From Acidovorax sp. CCYZU-2555 (lineage in GTDB: Bacteria > Pseudomonadota > Gammaproteobacteria > Burkholderiales > Burkholderiaceae_C): a stretch of DNA of 64,000 nucleotides. The stretch's first letter is position 1; each line of letters starts with the position of its first letter. Below are positions 41,908 to 51,260 of this stretch, one piece after another. Below the pieces are notes generated by a model that saw only the letters and a list, made by a program, of their open reading frames with translations, ran no database searches and had not been told where the DNA came from. The DNA is taken from contig NZ_JAHCDD010000021.1 of the NCBI RefSeq assembly GCF_018413525.1, forward strand, positions 1 to 64,000. The letters run 5' to 3'. The translations under genes were made by a program, and so were the position numbers.

Positions 41908-44421
41908 ATGAAGACATCTCTCACATCAAGCTTGACCATAGGCGCGCTGCGCCCCGTGGCCCTGGCCACCTGGCTTGCCGCCACGGCAGGCGCCGTGGCG
42001 CTCGCGCCGCCAGTTGCTCATGCGCAGCAATCCGGCAGCCCGGCTGCCGTGCGCAGCTACAGCATCGCCGCGGGCCCTCTGGGGCCGGCACTGTCGACGT
42101 TCGCCGGCCAATCAGACATCACGTTGGCGTTCACTCCGGACCAAGCCAACAACCTGCGCACCCCGGGCCTGCAAGGCACATACAGCATCACGCAGGCCTT
42201 GGCACAGTTGCTGGCCGGCACCGGCCTGCAAGCCGTGGCGCGTGAGGGCGGTGCCTACACGCTGCGCAGCGCTCCGGTGGTGGCCGCGGCCACAGCCACC
42301 ACGGTGCCAAGCCTGGCGGAAGTGCGCGTGGCCGCACAGACCGTGTACAACGACGGCACCACAGAAGGCACGGGCAGCTATACCGCCGTCGGCACTAGCA
42401 CTCTGGCGACAGGCCTGGGCCTGTCGCTGCGAGAGACACCGCAGTCCATCACTGTGTTCACACGTGCACAGATCGAAGACCAGGCGTTGTACAACCTGCC
42501 TGCCGTGCTCAAGCAGACACCCGGGATCAACTTTGAACAGGCCGACAGCGAGCGCTTCAGCATTTTTTCCCGCGGTTTTGGTGTCGACAGTTTCCTGGTG
42601 GACGGCATGCCGATGTCCAGTCATGCGGCCGGTGCCTATGAGCTGCTCTACCAAAGCCAAATGGATATGGTGGCGTTTGACCGTGTGGAGATCGTCAAGG
42701 GCGCCACTGGCCTGATGCGCGGCGCGGGCTCGCCCTCGGCGTCCGTCAACATGGTACGCAAGAGGCCCACAAAAGAGTTGCAGGCCACGGCGCAGGCAAC
42801 GCTGGGCACGTGGAACCTGCGGCGCCTGGAAGGGGATATATCCGGCCCCCTCAATGAAGCCGCAAGCGTACGCGGCCGTGTGGCGATGGTCGACGAAAAG
42901 GCCGACTCCCATGTCGACCGCTACAACCGTGACAAGAAATCCGTGTTCGCCGTGGTGGAGGCAGACATCACGTCGGCAACGACGCTTTCGGTGAGCGCCA
43001 ACCACATGGACAACACCGTCAACGGCATGCCGTTCAACGGTGCCGTGCCGATGTTCTACCGCGACGGTACGCGTATCGATCTTCCACGCACCTGGTCACA
43101 GGTGCCGTCGTGGTCGCGCTGGCATTCAAAGAGTACGTTTCTAGGGGCTGACCTGGAACATCATCTGGATTCGGGATGGATCGCCAAGCTCTCCTATTCG
43201 AACCAGCAAAGCGACAGCACGCTCACCGGCTTGACATGGGACGGCTACCCTGACCGCAACGGCAGTGGCAGAACCGGCTGGCGTGATGCGTATCTGGATG
43301 ACACGCGGCGCGACAGCTGGCGGCTGAATGTCTCGGGCCCGTTTGATCTGCTGGGGCGCAGGCACGAAGCCATGTTCGGTGCCGGTACGGTCGACTCCAC
43401 CCTGACGACCGACGCGTACTACGACTGGGACGGGTACTCGCCGACCAATTTCTTTGCAGAAGCAGCCGGTGTCCCGTCACTGGCACAGACCGAGCGCGTC
43501 TGGGTGGATACGACCGTGCTGCATACGCGTGAGAAAAACGCCTATGGCGCGCTTCGCCTGCGTCCGACCGATGCGCTCTCGGTCATTCTCGGAACCCGGG
43601 TCAGAAACTGGTCGACAGACAACTCTTCCACGACGCGCAATGTGACCCCCAATACCGTCACCACGACGGCATACAAGCACAACAACGTATTGACGTCCTA
43701 CGTCGGTGCCGTGCTGGACCTCAATACCCATTACTCGGTGTATGCGAGCTATACCGATATTTTCACGCCGCAGAACTATCGTGATGCACGTGGTGATTTG
43801 ATCGGCCCGGTGGATGGCAGCGCTTATGAGGCCGGCCTGAAAGGGGAGTTCTACGACAAGAAACTCAACACCACGATGGCGGTCTATCGCGTCAAGCAAA
43901 ATAATCTGGGCGAGAGCACCGATGAGACATTCAACGGCCAGCCGGTGTATGTCGGTATTCCCGGAGCGGTGGCAACGGGTATTGAAGCCGAAATTGCGGG
44001 AGAACTGCAGCCCGGATGGCAGATCCAGGCAGGCATTGGACACAACACTGTTCGCGATGCCAACGGCAATGCAGCGTTGACGAACAGCGCGCGCAATACG
44101 TTCAAGCTGTTCACAACGTATCGCCTGCCGGGCCAGTGGGCGCAACTGACGCTGGGCGGTGGTGTACGCTGGCAAAGCAGCACCTACCGGGATGGTGCGG
44201 GCCCGAACAATGACAGGATCTTGGGGACGCCAGACGATCGCCTCGAGCAGCCGGCTTACAGCGTGGTGGACCTGATGGCGAACTACAAAATTTCGCCGAA
44301 GATGTCCCTGGTGCTGAACTTGAACAATCTGTTCGACAAGTCATACATCACGACTTTGCGGCAAGGGGCCCAATACGGCAGTCCCAGGTCCATCAGTGCA
44401 AGTCTCAGGGTCCGCTACTGA
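41908..44421 (+). CDS. TonB-dependent siderophore receptor with signalling domain
   Basis: An 837-residue outer-membrane receptor. After a signal peptide ending VAHAQQSG, an N-terminal STN domain (about 50-110, LGPALSTFAGQSDITLAF) allows signalling to FecR. The plug follows, with ETPQSITVFTRAQIEDQAL and IFSRGFGVDSFLVDG. The 22-strand barrel ends in SLRVRY. AAGGAAG precedes the ATG at 41908. The ferric-siderophore ligand is unknown. Gene order (sigma, anti-sigma, receptor) and the Fur box place it in iron uptake. Confidence 0.95.
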   Translation: MKTSLTSSLTIGALRPVALATWLAATAGAVALAPPVAHAQQSGSPAAVRSYSIAAGPLGPALSTFAGQSDITLAFTPDQANNLRTPGLQGTYSITQALAQLLAGTGLQAVAREGGAYTLRSAPVVAAATATTVPSLAEVRVAAQTVYNDGTTEGTGSYTAVGTSTLATGLGLSLRETPQSITVFTRAQIEDQALYNLPAVLKQTPGINFEQADSERFSIFSRGFGVDSFLVDGMPMSSHAAGAYELLYQSQMDMVAFDRVEIVKGATGLMRGAGSPSASVNMVRKRPTKELQATAQATLGTWNLRRLEGDISGPLNEAASVRGRVAMVDEKADSHVDRYNRDKKSVFAVVEADITSATTLSVSANHMDNTVNGMPFNGAVPMFYRDGTRIDLPRTWSQVPSWSRWHSKSTFLGADLEHHLDSGWIAKLSYSNQQSDSTLTGLTWDGYPDRNGSGRTGWRDAYLDDTRRDSWRLNVSGPFDLLGRRHEAMFGAGTVDSTLTTDAYYDWDGYSPTNFFAEAAGVPSLAQTERVWVDTTVLHTREKNAYGALRLRPTDALSVILGTRVRNWSTDNSSTTRNVTPNTVTTTAYKHNNVLTSYVGAVLDLNTHYSVYASYTDIFTPQNYRDARGDLIGPVDGSAYEAGLKGEFYDKKLNTTMAVYRVKQNNLGESTDETFNGQPVYVGIPGAVATGIEAEIAGELQPGWQIQAGIGHNTVRDANGNAALTNSARNTFKLFTTYRLPGQWAQLTLGGGVRWQSSTYRDGAGPNNDRILGTPDDRLEQPAYSVVDLMANYKISPKMSLVLNLNNLFDKSYITTLRQGAQYGSPRSISASLRVRY

Positions 44422-44508
44422 TTCGACGAGGACAGACCACGCCGCTGAAGGTGAAGGACAGCCGTAACTACAGCGCCGGTCAAGGCCGGGGGATCATCAG
44501 AACAGCCG

Positions 44509-45660
44509 CTAGGCCGGGAACGGCACAAGCTCCATCCGGTCCCGCCCCTTGCGCTTCGATGCGTAAAGGGCTTCGTCGGCGCGCTTGAGCCAGTGCGACA
44601 GCTCCGTGTCGGGCTGGTCGAACAGGCTTGCGCCTATGCTCAGGGACACCGGCTCCGGCGTCGCGAACATCGCGCGCGCCTGCTGCGCGAACGCCTCGCG
44701 CAAGTCCTGGCCCAGCGCCTGCGCGCCGGCGCCCGAGACGCCGCGCAGCAGAATCACGAACTCGTCCCCGCCCAGCCGCGCGGCCAACGCGCCGTGGGGC
44801 AGCGCGCCGCGGATGATGTCGCTCAAGGCCATCAGCAGGCGGTCGCCGGCATCGTGACCGTGCAGGTCGTTGACCTGCTTGAAATGGTCGATGTCGATCA
44901 GCAGCAGCGCGCCAGGGCGGGCCGGCGAGGCCTGCTTCAGCAGCTCCGGTGCGCGCAGATAGAGCGCGCGGCGATTGTCGAGGGCCGTGAGCGGGTCGCG
45001 GGCGGCGATCTGCGCGATGCGTTCCTCACGCCGATGGCGCTCGGTGCCGGTCATGGACATCGCGAGCAGCATGATCGCCATCACGCCTTCCACCAGCGAG
45101 ATGGGAATCATCGCGCCGCGGAAACTGGCCAGGTTGACGAAGGCGTCCGGCACCAGGGTCGATCCGGCCTTGGCGAGGTAGAAAATGCCGTGCGCCAGCA
45201 GGACGAAACGCAGTTGCGCCGCACTCACGCTCAGCGCGACGCCATGCGCGTGCAGCAGCAGGCCGGCGCGCAAGGTGATGACTGCGATCAGCAGCGACTG
45301 CACGCCCAGCATCGCCTTGGACCACCAGGGGCTGTCGGGCAGAAACAGCATCGCCAGCCAGACAGCGGCCACCAGCCACCAGGCGTTCGGCAACCGCACA
45401 CGCGTGAACCCGGCGACGCCCGCCAGGAAAAACCAGTGGGCGCAGATCAGCATGCCGTTGGGGAACCAGATGCCGAACAACACATAGCCGCGCGAACGCA
45501 GCAGGGCCAGCACGCAGCCCACGGAGATGATGGCAAACCCCGTGCTCCAGAGCAGCAGAGAGCGTTCGCGCACGCTATTCCATTCGGCGGCCAGGTACAG
45601 CGCCGAGGCGGCAGCCATGGCCGCGGTGATGACGAGCAGGGTGAAGGGGTCGAGAACCAT
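44509..45660 (-). CDS. Diguanylate cyclase with N-terminal membrane sensor
   Basis: A 383-residue protein. About six to seven membrane segments (about 1-205) are followed by a GGDEF domain (about 215-380). The active motif RLGGDEFVILL is intact, preceded by DIDHFKQVNDLHGHDAGD, so it should make cyclic di-GMP at the inner membrane. The start MVLDPFTLLVITAAM is used because the upstream 52 codons are non-membrane and lack support. The sensor ligand is unknown. Confidence 0.92.
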   Translation of the reverse strand: MVLDPFTLLVITAAMAAASALYLAAEWNSVRERSLLLWSTGFAIISVGCVLALLRSRGYVLFGIWFPNGMLICAHWFFLAGVAGFTRVRLPNAWWLVAAVWLAMLFLPDSPWWSKAMLGVQSLLIAVITLRAGLLLHAHGVALSVSAAQLRFVLLAHGIFYLAKAGSTLVPDAFVNLASFRGAMIPISLVEGVMAIMLLAMSMTGTERHRREERIAQIAARDPLTALDNRRALYLRAPELLKQASPARPGALLLIDIDHFKQVNDLHGHDAGDRLLMALSDIIRGALPHGALAARLGGDEFVILLRGVSGAGAQALGQDLREAFAQQARAMFATPEPVSLSIGASLFDQPDTELSHWLKRADEALYASKRKGRDRMELVPFPA

Positions 45661-45995
45661 GGATGATGAATGTATCGGCTCAGGCGGGCTGCGCGCGGCC
45701 AGGAGCAGTGCGCGGGAGCGTATCAGCTGCTCGGCGGCGACGGTCGGGCCGTCGCCTTGAAATCGGGCGCGGTCGCGCGCGAGGCAAATTGTCGCAGGAC
45801 GCGGATTCTCCGGCATCTCCTGTGGGCCGGGCCGTCGGGCGCAAGCAACGGATGGTCATGGATGAAATCCGCTGCGTCGCCCTCATCAGGGCCTATGCCG
45901 CCCGGAACGCCCGCCCCTGGGATAAACCCAGCCGCACAAAACTGTATAAAAAACCAATAGACTTTGGACTTGATCGCATCAGAAAAAGTCCAGAC
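45661..45995. other. Divergent intergenic region
   Basis: 335 bases between the diguanylate cyclase and the 163-residue protein gene. It presumably holds both promoters. I see no coding evidence. A stem-loop at its right end is described separately. Confidence 0.5.
45965..45992 (+). promoter_or_regulatory. Stem-loop abutting the start codon of the 163-residue protein
   Basis: TGGACTT and AAGTCCA form a seven-pair stem with a 14-base loop. It ends three bases before the ATG and covers the place where a ribosome binding site would be. Confidence 0.4.
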
Positions 45996-46487
45996 ATGTC
46001 AGCAGAACTCGAGCAAGAAGAAGTCTCAATCTTCGAAGACCGCCTTTGGCATCACAAGGGTTGGGAAGCCCGCGTCATCAAGAATGAAGACGACGATGGC
46101 TGGGCTGTGGCCATGACCCAGGACGGCCAGGCGGAACCAGCCCTGATCGGCCCATGGACCATGGGGCGTGACAAGAAGAGCCCCAAGCCGCTTGACGTGT
46201 CAGCCTTCAACACGCTGGTGAAGACTGCCAGCGAAATAATACGCCGCAACGAGCAGCACCTCGCAGCGCTGCTGCACAAAGATATAGAGATCGAAGTCCG
46301 CGGATTGCGTGTGACGGTGGCTCTCGATATCGAGCCCGATGAAGAGAGCGCCAGCGCGACGCTCACGGCCACCGCAGCGGACGGCAGCCAGTTGGCCCAG
46401 ATACGTGTCAGGCCCGACCATAGCCTCACTCGTTCATCTGCACAGCGCTGGGCAGACGCCGGCTACCCGCGTGAAAGCGAAGACTGA
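45996..46487 (+). CDS. Conserved hypothetical protein (163 aa)
   Basis: A soluble protein starting MSAELEQEEVSIFEDRLWHH with GWEARVIKNEDDDGWAVAM. It is acidic, without signal or membrane segments, and ends YPRESED. Similar sized proteins occur as single genes in related genomes, but I recognise no family. The start lacks a Shine-Dalgarno sequence and is preceded by a stem-loop. The longer frame to 45663 is less likely because its upstream part lacks protein-like character. Confidence 0.7.
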   Translation: MSAELEQEEVSIFEDRLWHHKGWEARVIKNEDDDGWAVAMTQDGQAEPALIGPWTMGRDKKSPKPLDVSAFNTLVKTASEIIRRNEQHLAALLHKDIEIEVRGLRVTVALDIEPDEESASATLTATAADGSQLAQIRVRPDHSLTRSSAQRWADAGYPRESED

Positions 46488-46530
46488 ACCTCGCAAGCAG
46501 GTGCTTGGCTTCAGAGCGTCAGGCTTTTGA

Positions 46531-46764
46531 TCAAGGAAGGCTCAAGTCCAGACCGAGCATCCTGGCAAGCGCGAAGGCGCCGAACCCCAGGCCCAGCAGC
46601 AACAGCATGAAGATGGCAACCACCTTGCCGCCAGCGAGCAGCACCGCGCGCCTGTCGGCCCCCTTCTTCCCCTGGTCGTAATGCCACTTGACGGCGAAGA
46701 ACATGCACGTGCTGAGCGTGAGAACCTTGAACAGAACGAAACCTACAGGTATCCAATCGATCAT
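46531..46764 (-). CDS. Small two-segment membrane protein (77 aa)
   Basis: Starts MIDWIPVGFVLFKVLTLSTC. There are two hydrophobic segments (about 5-22 and 46-70) with a basic loop KWHYDQGKKGADRRA between them. It is transcribed away from the MocR-type gene at 46930. Function unknown; it may be a target of that regulator. Confidence 0.65.
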   Translation of the reverse strand: MIDWIPVGFVLFKVLTLSTCMFFAVKWHYDQGKKGADRRAVLLAGGKVVAIFMLLLLGLGFGAFALARMLGLDLSLP

Positions 46765-46929
46765 TTTGAGAATTTCCAGCCTATGACTTGACACTGTCTA
46801 TCGTGAGGAGCGCCACCTCCCGGATGAGAGGCGAAACGCCAGCGCCAGCCATACAAGAATGGTGTCGCTGCACCATACTACTTAAAAGCAATTTCCATAC
46901 ATTGAGCGCAAACGTGGGCGTTGAAATCC

Positions 46930-48312
46930 ATGCAAGATGACCATTTGCCAGTCTGGCTGCCGCGATTGGCCCTGCAGGGCGGCCCACGTTTTCTGCAGAT
47001 TGCGGATGCGCTGCAGGCGGCGGTGGAAGACGGATCGCTGAAACCGGGTGACCGCCTGCCTCCGCAGCGCCATTTGGCAGCACAACTGGATGTCGACCTG
47101 ACGACGATCACGCGCGCATACGACGAAGCCAGACGCCGCCACTTGCTCGAGGGACGCGGCGCGCGCGGCACTTATGTCGCGGCGCCTAAAGTCGAATTGA
47201 CTTCGGTGCTCGATCTGAGCATGAACACCCCGCCACCACCGGAGGGCGTGGACTTCGACGACATGTTGAAGCAAGGTCTGTCGCAAGTATTGATGCGGGC
47301 AGACACTGAACTGCTGATGACTTACCACCTGGGTGGCGGAAGCGACTCCGACCGCAAGGCCGGGGCCAAATGGCTGGAGCCCATGTTTGGAGCGCTGGAT
47401 TCTCGGCAGGTCGTGGTCTGCCCAGGGGCGCAGGCAGCGATCGCCGCCTTGATTCTTGCGCTGACGGCGCCTGGCGATGTGATCCTGGCGGAGCCGGCAA
47501 GTTACCCCGGCCTGCGTACCGCAGCAACCCAATTCGGCCGGCGCATCATGGCAGTGGAAACCGACCAGCAAGGCATGGTGCCTGAGGCGCTTGAGCAAGC
47601 CTGCCGCCAGCACCAACCTGGGCTGGTCTACCTCAATCCGACATTGCAGAACCCTACCGCCATCACCATGGGAGAACGCCGGCGCCAGGAGATCGCCAGC
47701 ATCGCCAGGCGCTGCAATGTACGCATCGTCGAGGACGACCCCTACTGGCTTCTTGCCGAGGCCCCGCCGCCGCCCATCGCCACGTTGGCGCCGGAACAGG
47801 TGTACTACATCTCTACCCTGTCGAAATGCCTGACGCCCGGCTTGCGCGTCGCCTTCGTGCTGATACGTGACCCGCATGAACGCGAACGTTTCCTGGTCGC
47901 GCTACGCTCCTTTGCGCTGATGGTCGCACCCCTGACGGCAGCACTCGCCACGCAGTGGATCTTCGACGGCACGGCGGACCGATTGATGGCCGGCATACGC
48001 CAGGAGGCGCGACTGCGCCACCGCATGGCCAGGGATATCCTGGCCGGGCGCTACAGCGGCGCTGGCGACGGCCTGCATGTCTGGCTCGAGTTGCCGGGAT
48101 ATTGGAGCTCCTCGCAGCTTGCGCGCGCCGCCGAAAGCGAAGGCATAGCCGTCACGCCGGCGCAGGCATTCGCCACCGGCAGCGTATCCGTGAATGCCAT
48201 CCGTATCTCCTTGGGCAGCATCAAGGACCGCGCACGCTTACGGGCGGGCCTTCAACGGCTGTCTCAGCTGCTGGCGCGGCGGCCCGAGTCTCCCAACGCG
48301 GCGGTGGTTTAG
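46930..48312 (+). CDS. MocR/GntR-type regulator with aminotransferase domain
   Basis: A 460-residue protein. The N-terminal GntR winged helix (about 15-85, DGSLKPGDRLPPQRHLAAQL) is joined to a fold-type I aminotransferase-like domain (about 110-455). The PLP lysine is in TLSKCLTPGLRVAF and the substrate-carboxylate arginine near the end. MocR proteins bind PLP and regulate, for example, PLP synthesis, GABA or taurine use. Which one cannot be told. The ATG at 46930 is favoured over TTG at 46921. Confidence 0.92.
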   Translation: MQDDHLPVWLPRLALQGGPRFLQIADALQAAVEDGSLKPGDRLPPQRHLAAQLDVDLTTITRAYDEARRRHLLEGRGARGTYVAAPKVELTSVLDLSMNTPPPPEGVDFDDMLKQGLSQVLMRADTELLMTYHLGGGSDSDRKAGAKWLEPMFGALDSRQVVVCPGAQAAIAALILALTAPGDVILAEPASYPGLRTAATQFGRRIMAVETDQQGMVPEALEQACRQHQPGLVYLNPTLQNPTAITMGERRRQEIASIARRCNVRIVEDDPYWLLAEAPPPPIATLAPEQVYYISTLSKCLTPGLRVAFVLIRDPHERERFLVALRSFALMVAPLTAALATQWIFDGTADRLMAGIRQEARLRHRMARDILAGRYSGAGDGLHVWLELPGYWSSSQLARAAESEGIAVTPAQAFATGSVSVNAIRISLGSIKDRARLRAGLQRLSQLLARRPESPNAAVV

Positions 48313-48335
48313 CGGCCCGGGAAACTCGGTAGGTC

Positions 48336-49109
48336 TCACTTCGGCGGCGACTGCTCCGCCTTCTCCAGAAAGTCGAGCACGCCCTGCAGGTAGGCGCTGC
48401 GATGCGATTCACCGCGCCACTCTTCGATGAGCTGCACGCGCGGCGCCAGTGTCGCCAGTTCGCGCGAGATCTCGGCCGGGTGGTGCACATCGTTGCCTGC
48501 AAGCACCAGCAATGGCGTGGGCGTGTTGCGCACGAAGTCGCGCGAGACGCTGAAGACGAAGTCCTCGCCACCGAACAGGTTCTGCTCCAGCGCCTGAAGG
48601 TGCGCAGGCGCAACGCCGGCCAGACGGTCCGCCGCGCCGTCCACCCAGACCTGGAAGTTGTGGCTGCGCAAGAGCGCATTGCGTGGCGACCAGCCTATGG
48701 GCTGCTGCAGCACGGCCGAAGCCACGCGCTGCGGCGCCAGCTCGGCCAGGCGCAAGGCGAACGACGAGCCTATGCACGCCCCCAGCACATGGAAGCGCTC
48801 TATGCCCAGCGCATCCAGCAGGCCCAGCTGATCGGCGGCAAAGCTGTCCCAGTTGTCCTGCGGGCCCACGGGCGCGAACGACTGGCCGGCGTTGCGCTGG
48901 TCCATGGCGATGACCCGGCGCGCACGCGCCAGTTCCACGGTCGGGTCGGGCCAGTTGCGCGCGCGGCCGTCGTGCGTGTGGCGCCACAGGCCTATGCGCG
49001 AACGCAGGCCGCCCGGCGCCAGCAGCAGCACGGGCAGTCGCGGCGCGGCGTCGGCATCCGGGCCGTAGGTTTCGTAGTGGAGCCGTGCTCCGAGGTGAAG
49101 GGTAGGCAT
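48336..49109 (-). CDS. Alpha/beta-hydrolase
   Basis: A 257-residue enzyme. Oxyanion/His-rich start LLAPGGLRSRIGLW, the Asn-Ala-Gly strand AMDQRNAGQS, the nucleophile elbow GACIGSSFALRLAEL with Ser near residue 120, and the late VLAGNDVHHPAE for the acid. GGAG eight bases before the ATG at 49109 sets the start. It lies immediately downstream of a Bug receptor gene, so the pair may take up and cleave the same ester or amide. Convergent with the MocR gene. Confidence 0.86.
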   Translation of the reverse strand: MPTLHLGARLHYETYGPDADAAPRLPVLLLAPGGLRSRIGLWRHTHDGRARNWPDPTVELARARRVIAMDQRNAGQSFAPVGPQDNWDSFAADQLGLLDALGIERFHVLGACIGSSFALRLAELAPQRVASAVLQQPIGWSPRNALLRSHNFQVWVDGAADRLAGVAPAHLQALEQNLFGGEDFVFSVSRDFVRNTPTPLLVLAGNDVHHPAEISRELATLAPRVQLIEEWRGESHRSAYLQGVLDFLEKAEQSPPK

Positions 49110-49114
49110 GTGCG

Positions 49115-50101
49115 TCACTCCACTCGGGCACCGAGGCTCTTGAGCAGCGGCGGAAAGGTGGCGACATCGCGGTCCAGCTGGCGCGCGAACGCCTGCGACG
49201 AACTGCCCACGGGCTCGAAGCCTTGGCGCGCGAGCTGCGTGCGAAACTCCGGATCGGCCAGCACACTGGTGACGGCCTGCTGCACGCGGTCCACCACGGC
49301 CTGCGGCGTGCCGGCAGGCGCGAGCAAGCCGAACCAGCCGTTTTCGAGATCGATGGTGATGCCCGCTTGCGCCAGAGTAGGTACGTCCGGAGCCAGGCTG
49401 CTGCGCCGCTCCTGCACCACGGCCAGTGCGCGCAGGCGCCCTGCCTGAATATGTGGCTGGGCCGCGGGCAGCGCCACGATGGCCGCGTCGGTCTCGCCCC
49501 CCAGCAAACCCACCAGTGCCGGCCCGGCGCCCTTGTAGGGAATGTGGCGCCAGTCGCCTCCCTGGGCGCGGTGCAGCTTCACCAGCGCGAGGTGATTGCC
49601 GTTGCCAAAGCCCGGCGTTCCCACGCTGATGCCGCCGGCGCCGCGCGCCTGGGCGGCCAGCGTCGCCATGTCGCGTGCCGTCGCATCGCTGCGCACCACG
49701 ATGACGGTGGGTGAACTGGCGATGATGCTCACGGGCACGAAGCTGCGCACGGGGTCGTAGCGCACTTTGCCCTCGAACAGCGTGACATTGGCCACCAGCG
49801 CATTGCTGGTCAGCAGCAGCGTGTGGCCGTCGGGCTTCTCGCCCGCCACCAGTTCATGGGCCAGATTGCCGCCCGCGCCCGCACGGTTCTCGACCACAAA
49901 ACTGGCACCAAGCCGCGGGCCCAGCGCATTCGCCAGCCCCCGGCCCAGCACATCCATTGCGCCACCCGGCGCCAATGGCAGCACCAGGCGCACATTGCGG
50001 TCATTGCCAATGGCAGCTCCCGCCGTCGTGCTGCCGGCCGCCGCCGCGAGGGCCGCCGCGGTGCGCAGCCAGGCACGCCGCGTTGCGATTGCATTCATCA
50101 T
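49115..50101 (-). CDS. Bug/TctC-family periplasmic receptor, Tat-like signal
   Basis: A 328-residue receptor. The signal peptide MMNAIATRRAWLRTAAALAA carries RRAWLR, close to the Tat pattern, and ends TTAGAAIG. Family segments are VRLVLPLAPGGAMDVLGRGL, VVENRAGAGGNLAHELVAGE and GTPQAVVDRVQQA. GGGAG five bases before the ATG at 50101 sets the start. It is the first gene of a unit with the hydrolase; the gap of five bases suggests coupling. Confidence 0.93.
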   Translation of the reverse strand: MMNAIATRRAWLRTAAALAAAAGSTTAGAAIGNDRNVRLVLPLAPGGAMDVLGRGLANALGPRLGASFVVENRAGAGGNLAHELVAGEKPDGHTLLLTSNALVANVTLFEGKVRYDPVRSFVPVSIIASSPTVIVVRSDATARDMATLAAQARGAGGISVGTPGFGNGNHLALVKLHRAQGGDWRHIPYKGAGPALVGLLGGETDAAIVALPAAQPHIQAGRLRALAVVQERRSSLAPDVPTLAQAGITIDLENGWFGLLAPAGTPQAVVDRVQQAVTSVLADPEFRTQLARQGFEPVGSSSQAFARQLDRDVATFPPLLKSLGARVE

Positions 50102-50409
50102 GGCCACTCCCGCTCAGGCCGCCGTGGCCGGCACAAGGTGGATGATCATGGGCGCGATGGCGACTGGAGCAAGCGGGAAAGAAATCGAGAAACGCATACC
50201 GGAAACGTGCAGAAAGACAAACAGACATTCATCTTGCGATAGACCTGCGCGCCCGGGCAACGAAGCTTTTCGCGCTTGTTTATGCGTTTCGGGAAGCAAG
50301 CGCAATGCCGCCCATTCATCGGCTGCGGCCAGCGCCATCAGGCCTCGTTGCAATGCATCTGTAGATGCCGCGATGGCCGTTCGCCGCCCCGCCGTAGGCC
50401 CGGTCTACG
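50102..50409. other. Intergenic region, no supported gene
   Basis: 308 bases between the Bug receptor and the TetR gene, both on the minus strand. A 79-codon open frame (50114-50353, minus) has no ribosome binding site and no family resemblance. I see no terminator hairpin. Confidence 0.5.
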
Positions 50410-51087
50410 TCAACTCTCGGCTTGAAGGTATGCCAGCACCATCCTGGTCAACTCCCGCGTCATGGCCTGGTCCTGAAAACGCAGCGGCCCGGGGTCGTTG
50501 AGCGTGGCATGGACCAGCGTGCCCACCAGCATCTGATAGGCGGCCTGCACGCGCAGCACGCGCTGGGACGCGTCGACATGCGCGATGAGCGGCACGAGCA
50601 GGGCCACCAACTCCTTGCGGTACATGTCACCCAGCTGCCTGAAGGGCTCCCAGCTGCCATCGGCCGCCTGGCGCAATGCCGAGCGGTAGATGCCGGCATT
50701 GGTCTGGTAGCGCCCGACGATCCACAGCGTCAACTCCTCGCACACTGTCTGCAGACCGGGCTCCTTTGCAGCGAGGATACGGGCGCTGAACTCGTTGAAG
50801 GCCACCTGCGAGCGCAGGCTGGTCACGCGCTGCAATACGCGAAAGTAGCTCTTATTGTCTTCGAAGCGGCCGTAGAACGCACCGATGGTGACGCCGGCCT
50901 CCTCGCACAGGTCTTCCAGTGAAAGCGCTTCGAAAACCCGGTGTTCCAGCAGCCGCAAACCCGCGTCTACGAGTGCCTGGGCCGTGCGCACGCTGCGCTC
51001 CTGTACGCCGGGTTTGACTTCCGGCAGCAAGCCTTCGCGCAGCCACTGGGCGAAGCGCGCGTCCACCCCTTCTGCAAGCCGCATCAT
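50410..51087 (-). CDS. TetR-family transcriptional regulator
   Basis: A 225-residue repressor. The N-terminal helix-turn-helix (about 33-77, FEALSLEDLCEEAGVTIGAFYGRFEDNK, given here by its outer limits SLEDLCEEAG and FYGRFEDN) precedes a helical ligand domain (about 90-220). It is divergent from the interrupted Bug receptor and the sulfatase. A clear symmetrical site lies between. Confidence 0.93.
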   Translation of the reverse strand: MMRLAEGVDARFAQWLREGLLPEVKPGVQERSVRTAQALVDAGLRLLEHRVFEALSLEDLCEEAGVTIGAFYGRFEDNKSYFRVLQRVTSLRSQVAFNEFSARILAAKEPGLQTVCEELTLWIVGRYQTNAGIYRSALRQAADGSWEPFRQLGDMYRKELVALLVPLIAHVDASQRVLRVQAAYQMLVGTLVHATLNDPGPLRFQDQAMTRELTRMVLAYLQAES

Positions 51088-51148
51088 CGCGGCGCCAAGC
51101 GCGTTTTTCGCACTTGCTTACTCGTAAACGGCATATCGGATTTCTAAA

Positions 51149-51168
51149 AATATAGTCAATACTATAAT
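51149..51168. promoter_or_regulatory. TetR operator candidate
   Basis: TATAGT-CAAT-ACTATA (51151-51166) is a perfect inverted repeat flanked by A and T. It lies between the divergent tetR and Bug receptor genes and overlaps a probable -10 region. Confidence 0.7.
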
Positions 51169-51260
51169 TTTGCAGGCGGTCATGAACCCTCACAAAACGG
51201 CCGCGGGCCGTCATGGATCAGGGGTGCGCCAGCAAAGCCACCCCATCGTTTGAACTGATC

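Noticed and set aside
50114-50353. 79-codon minus-strand frame between Bug receptor and TetR genes
   Set aside because: No ribosome binding site, no recognisable family, and composition like a chance frame.
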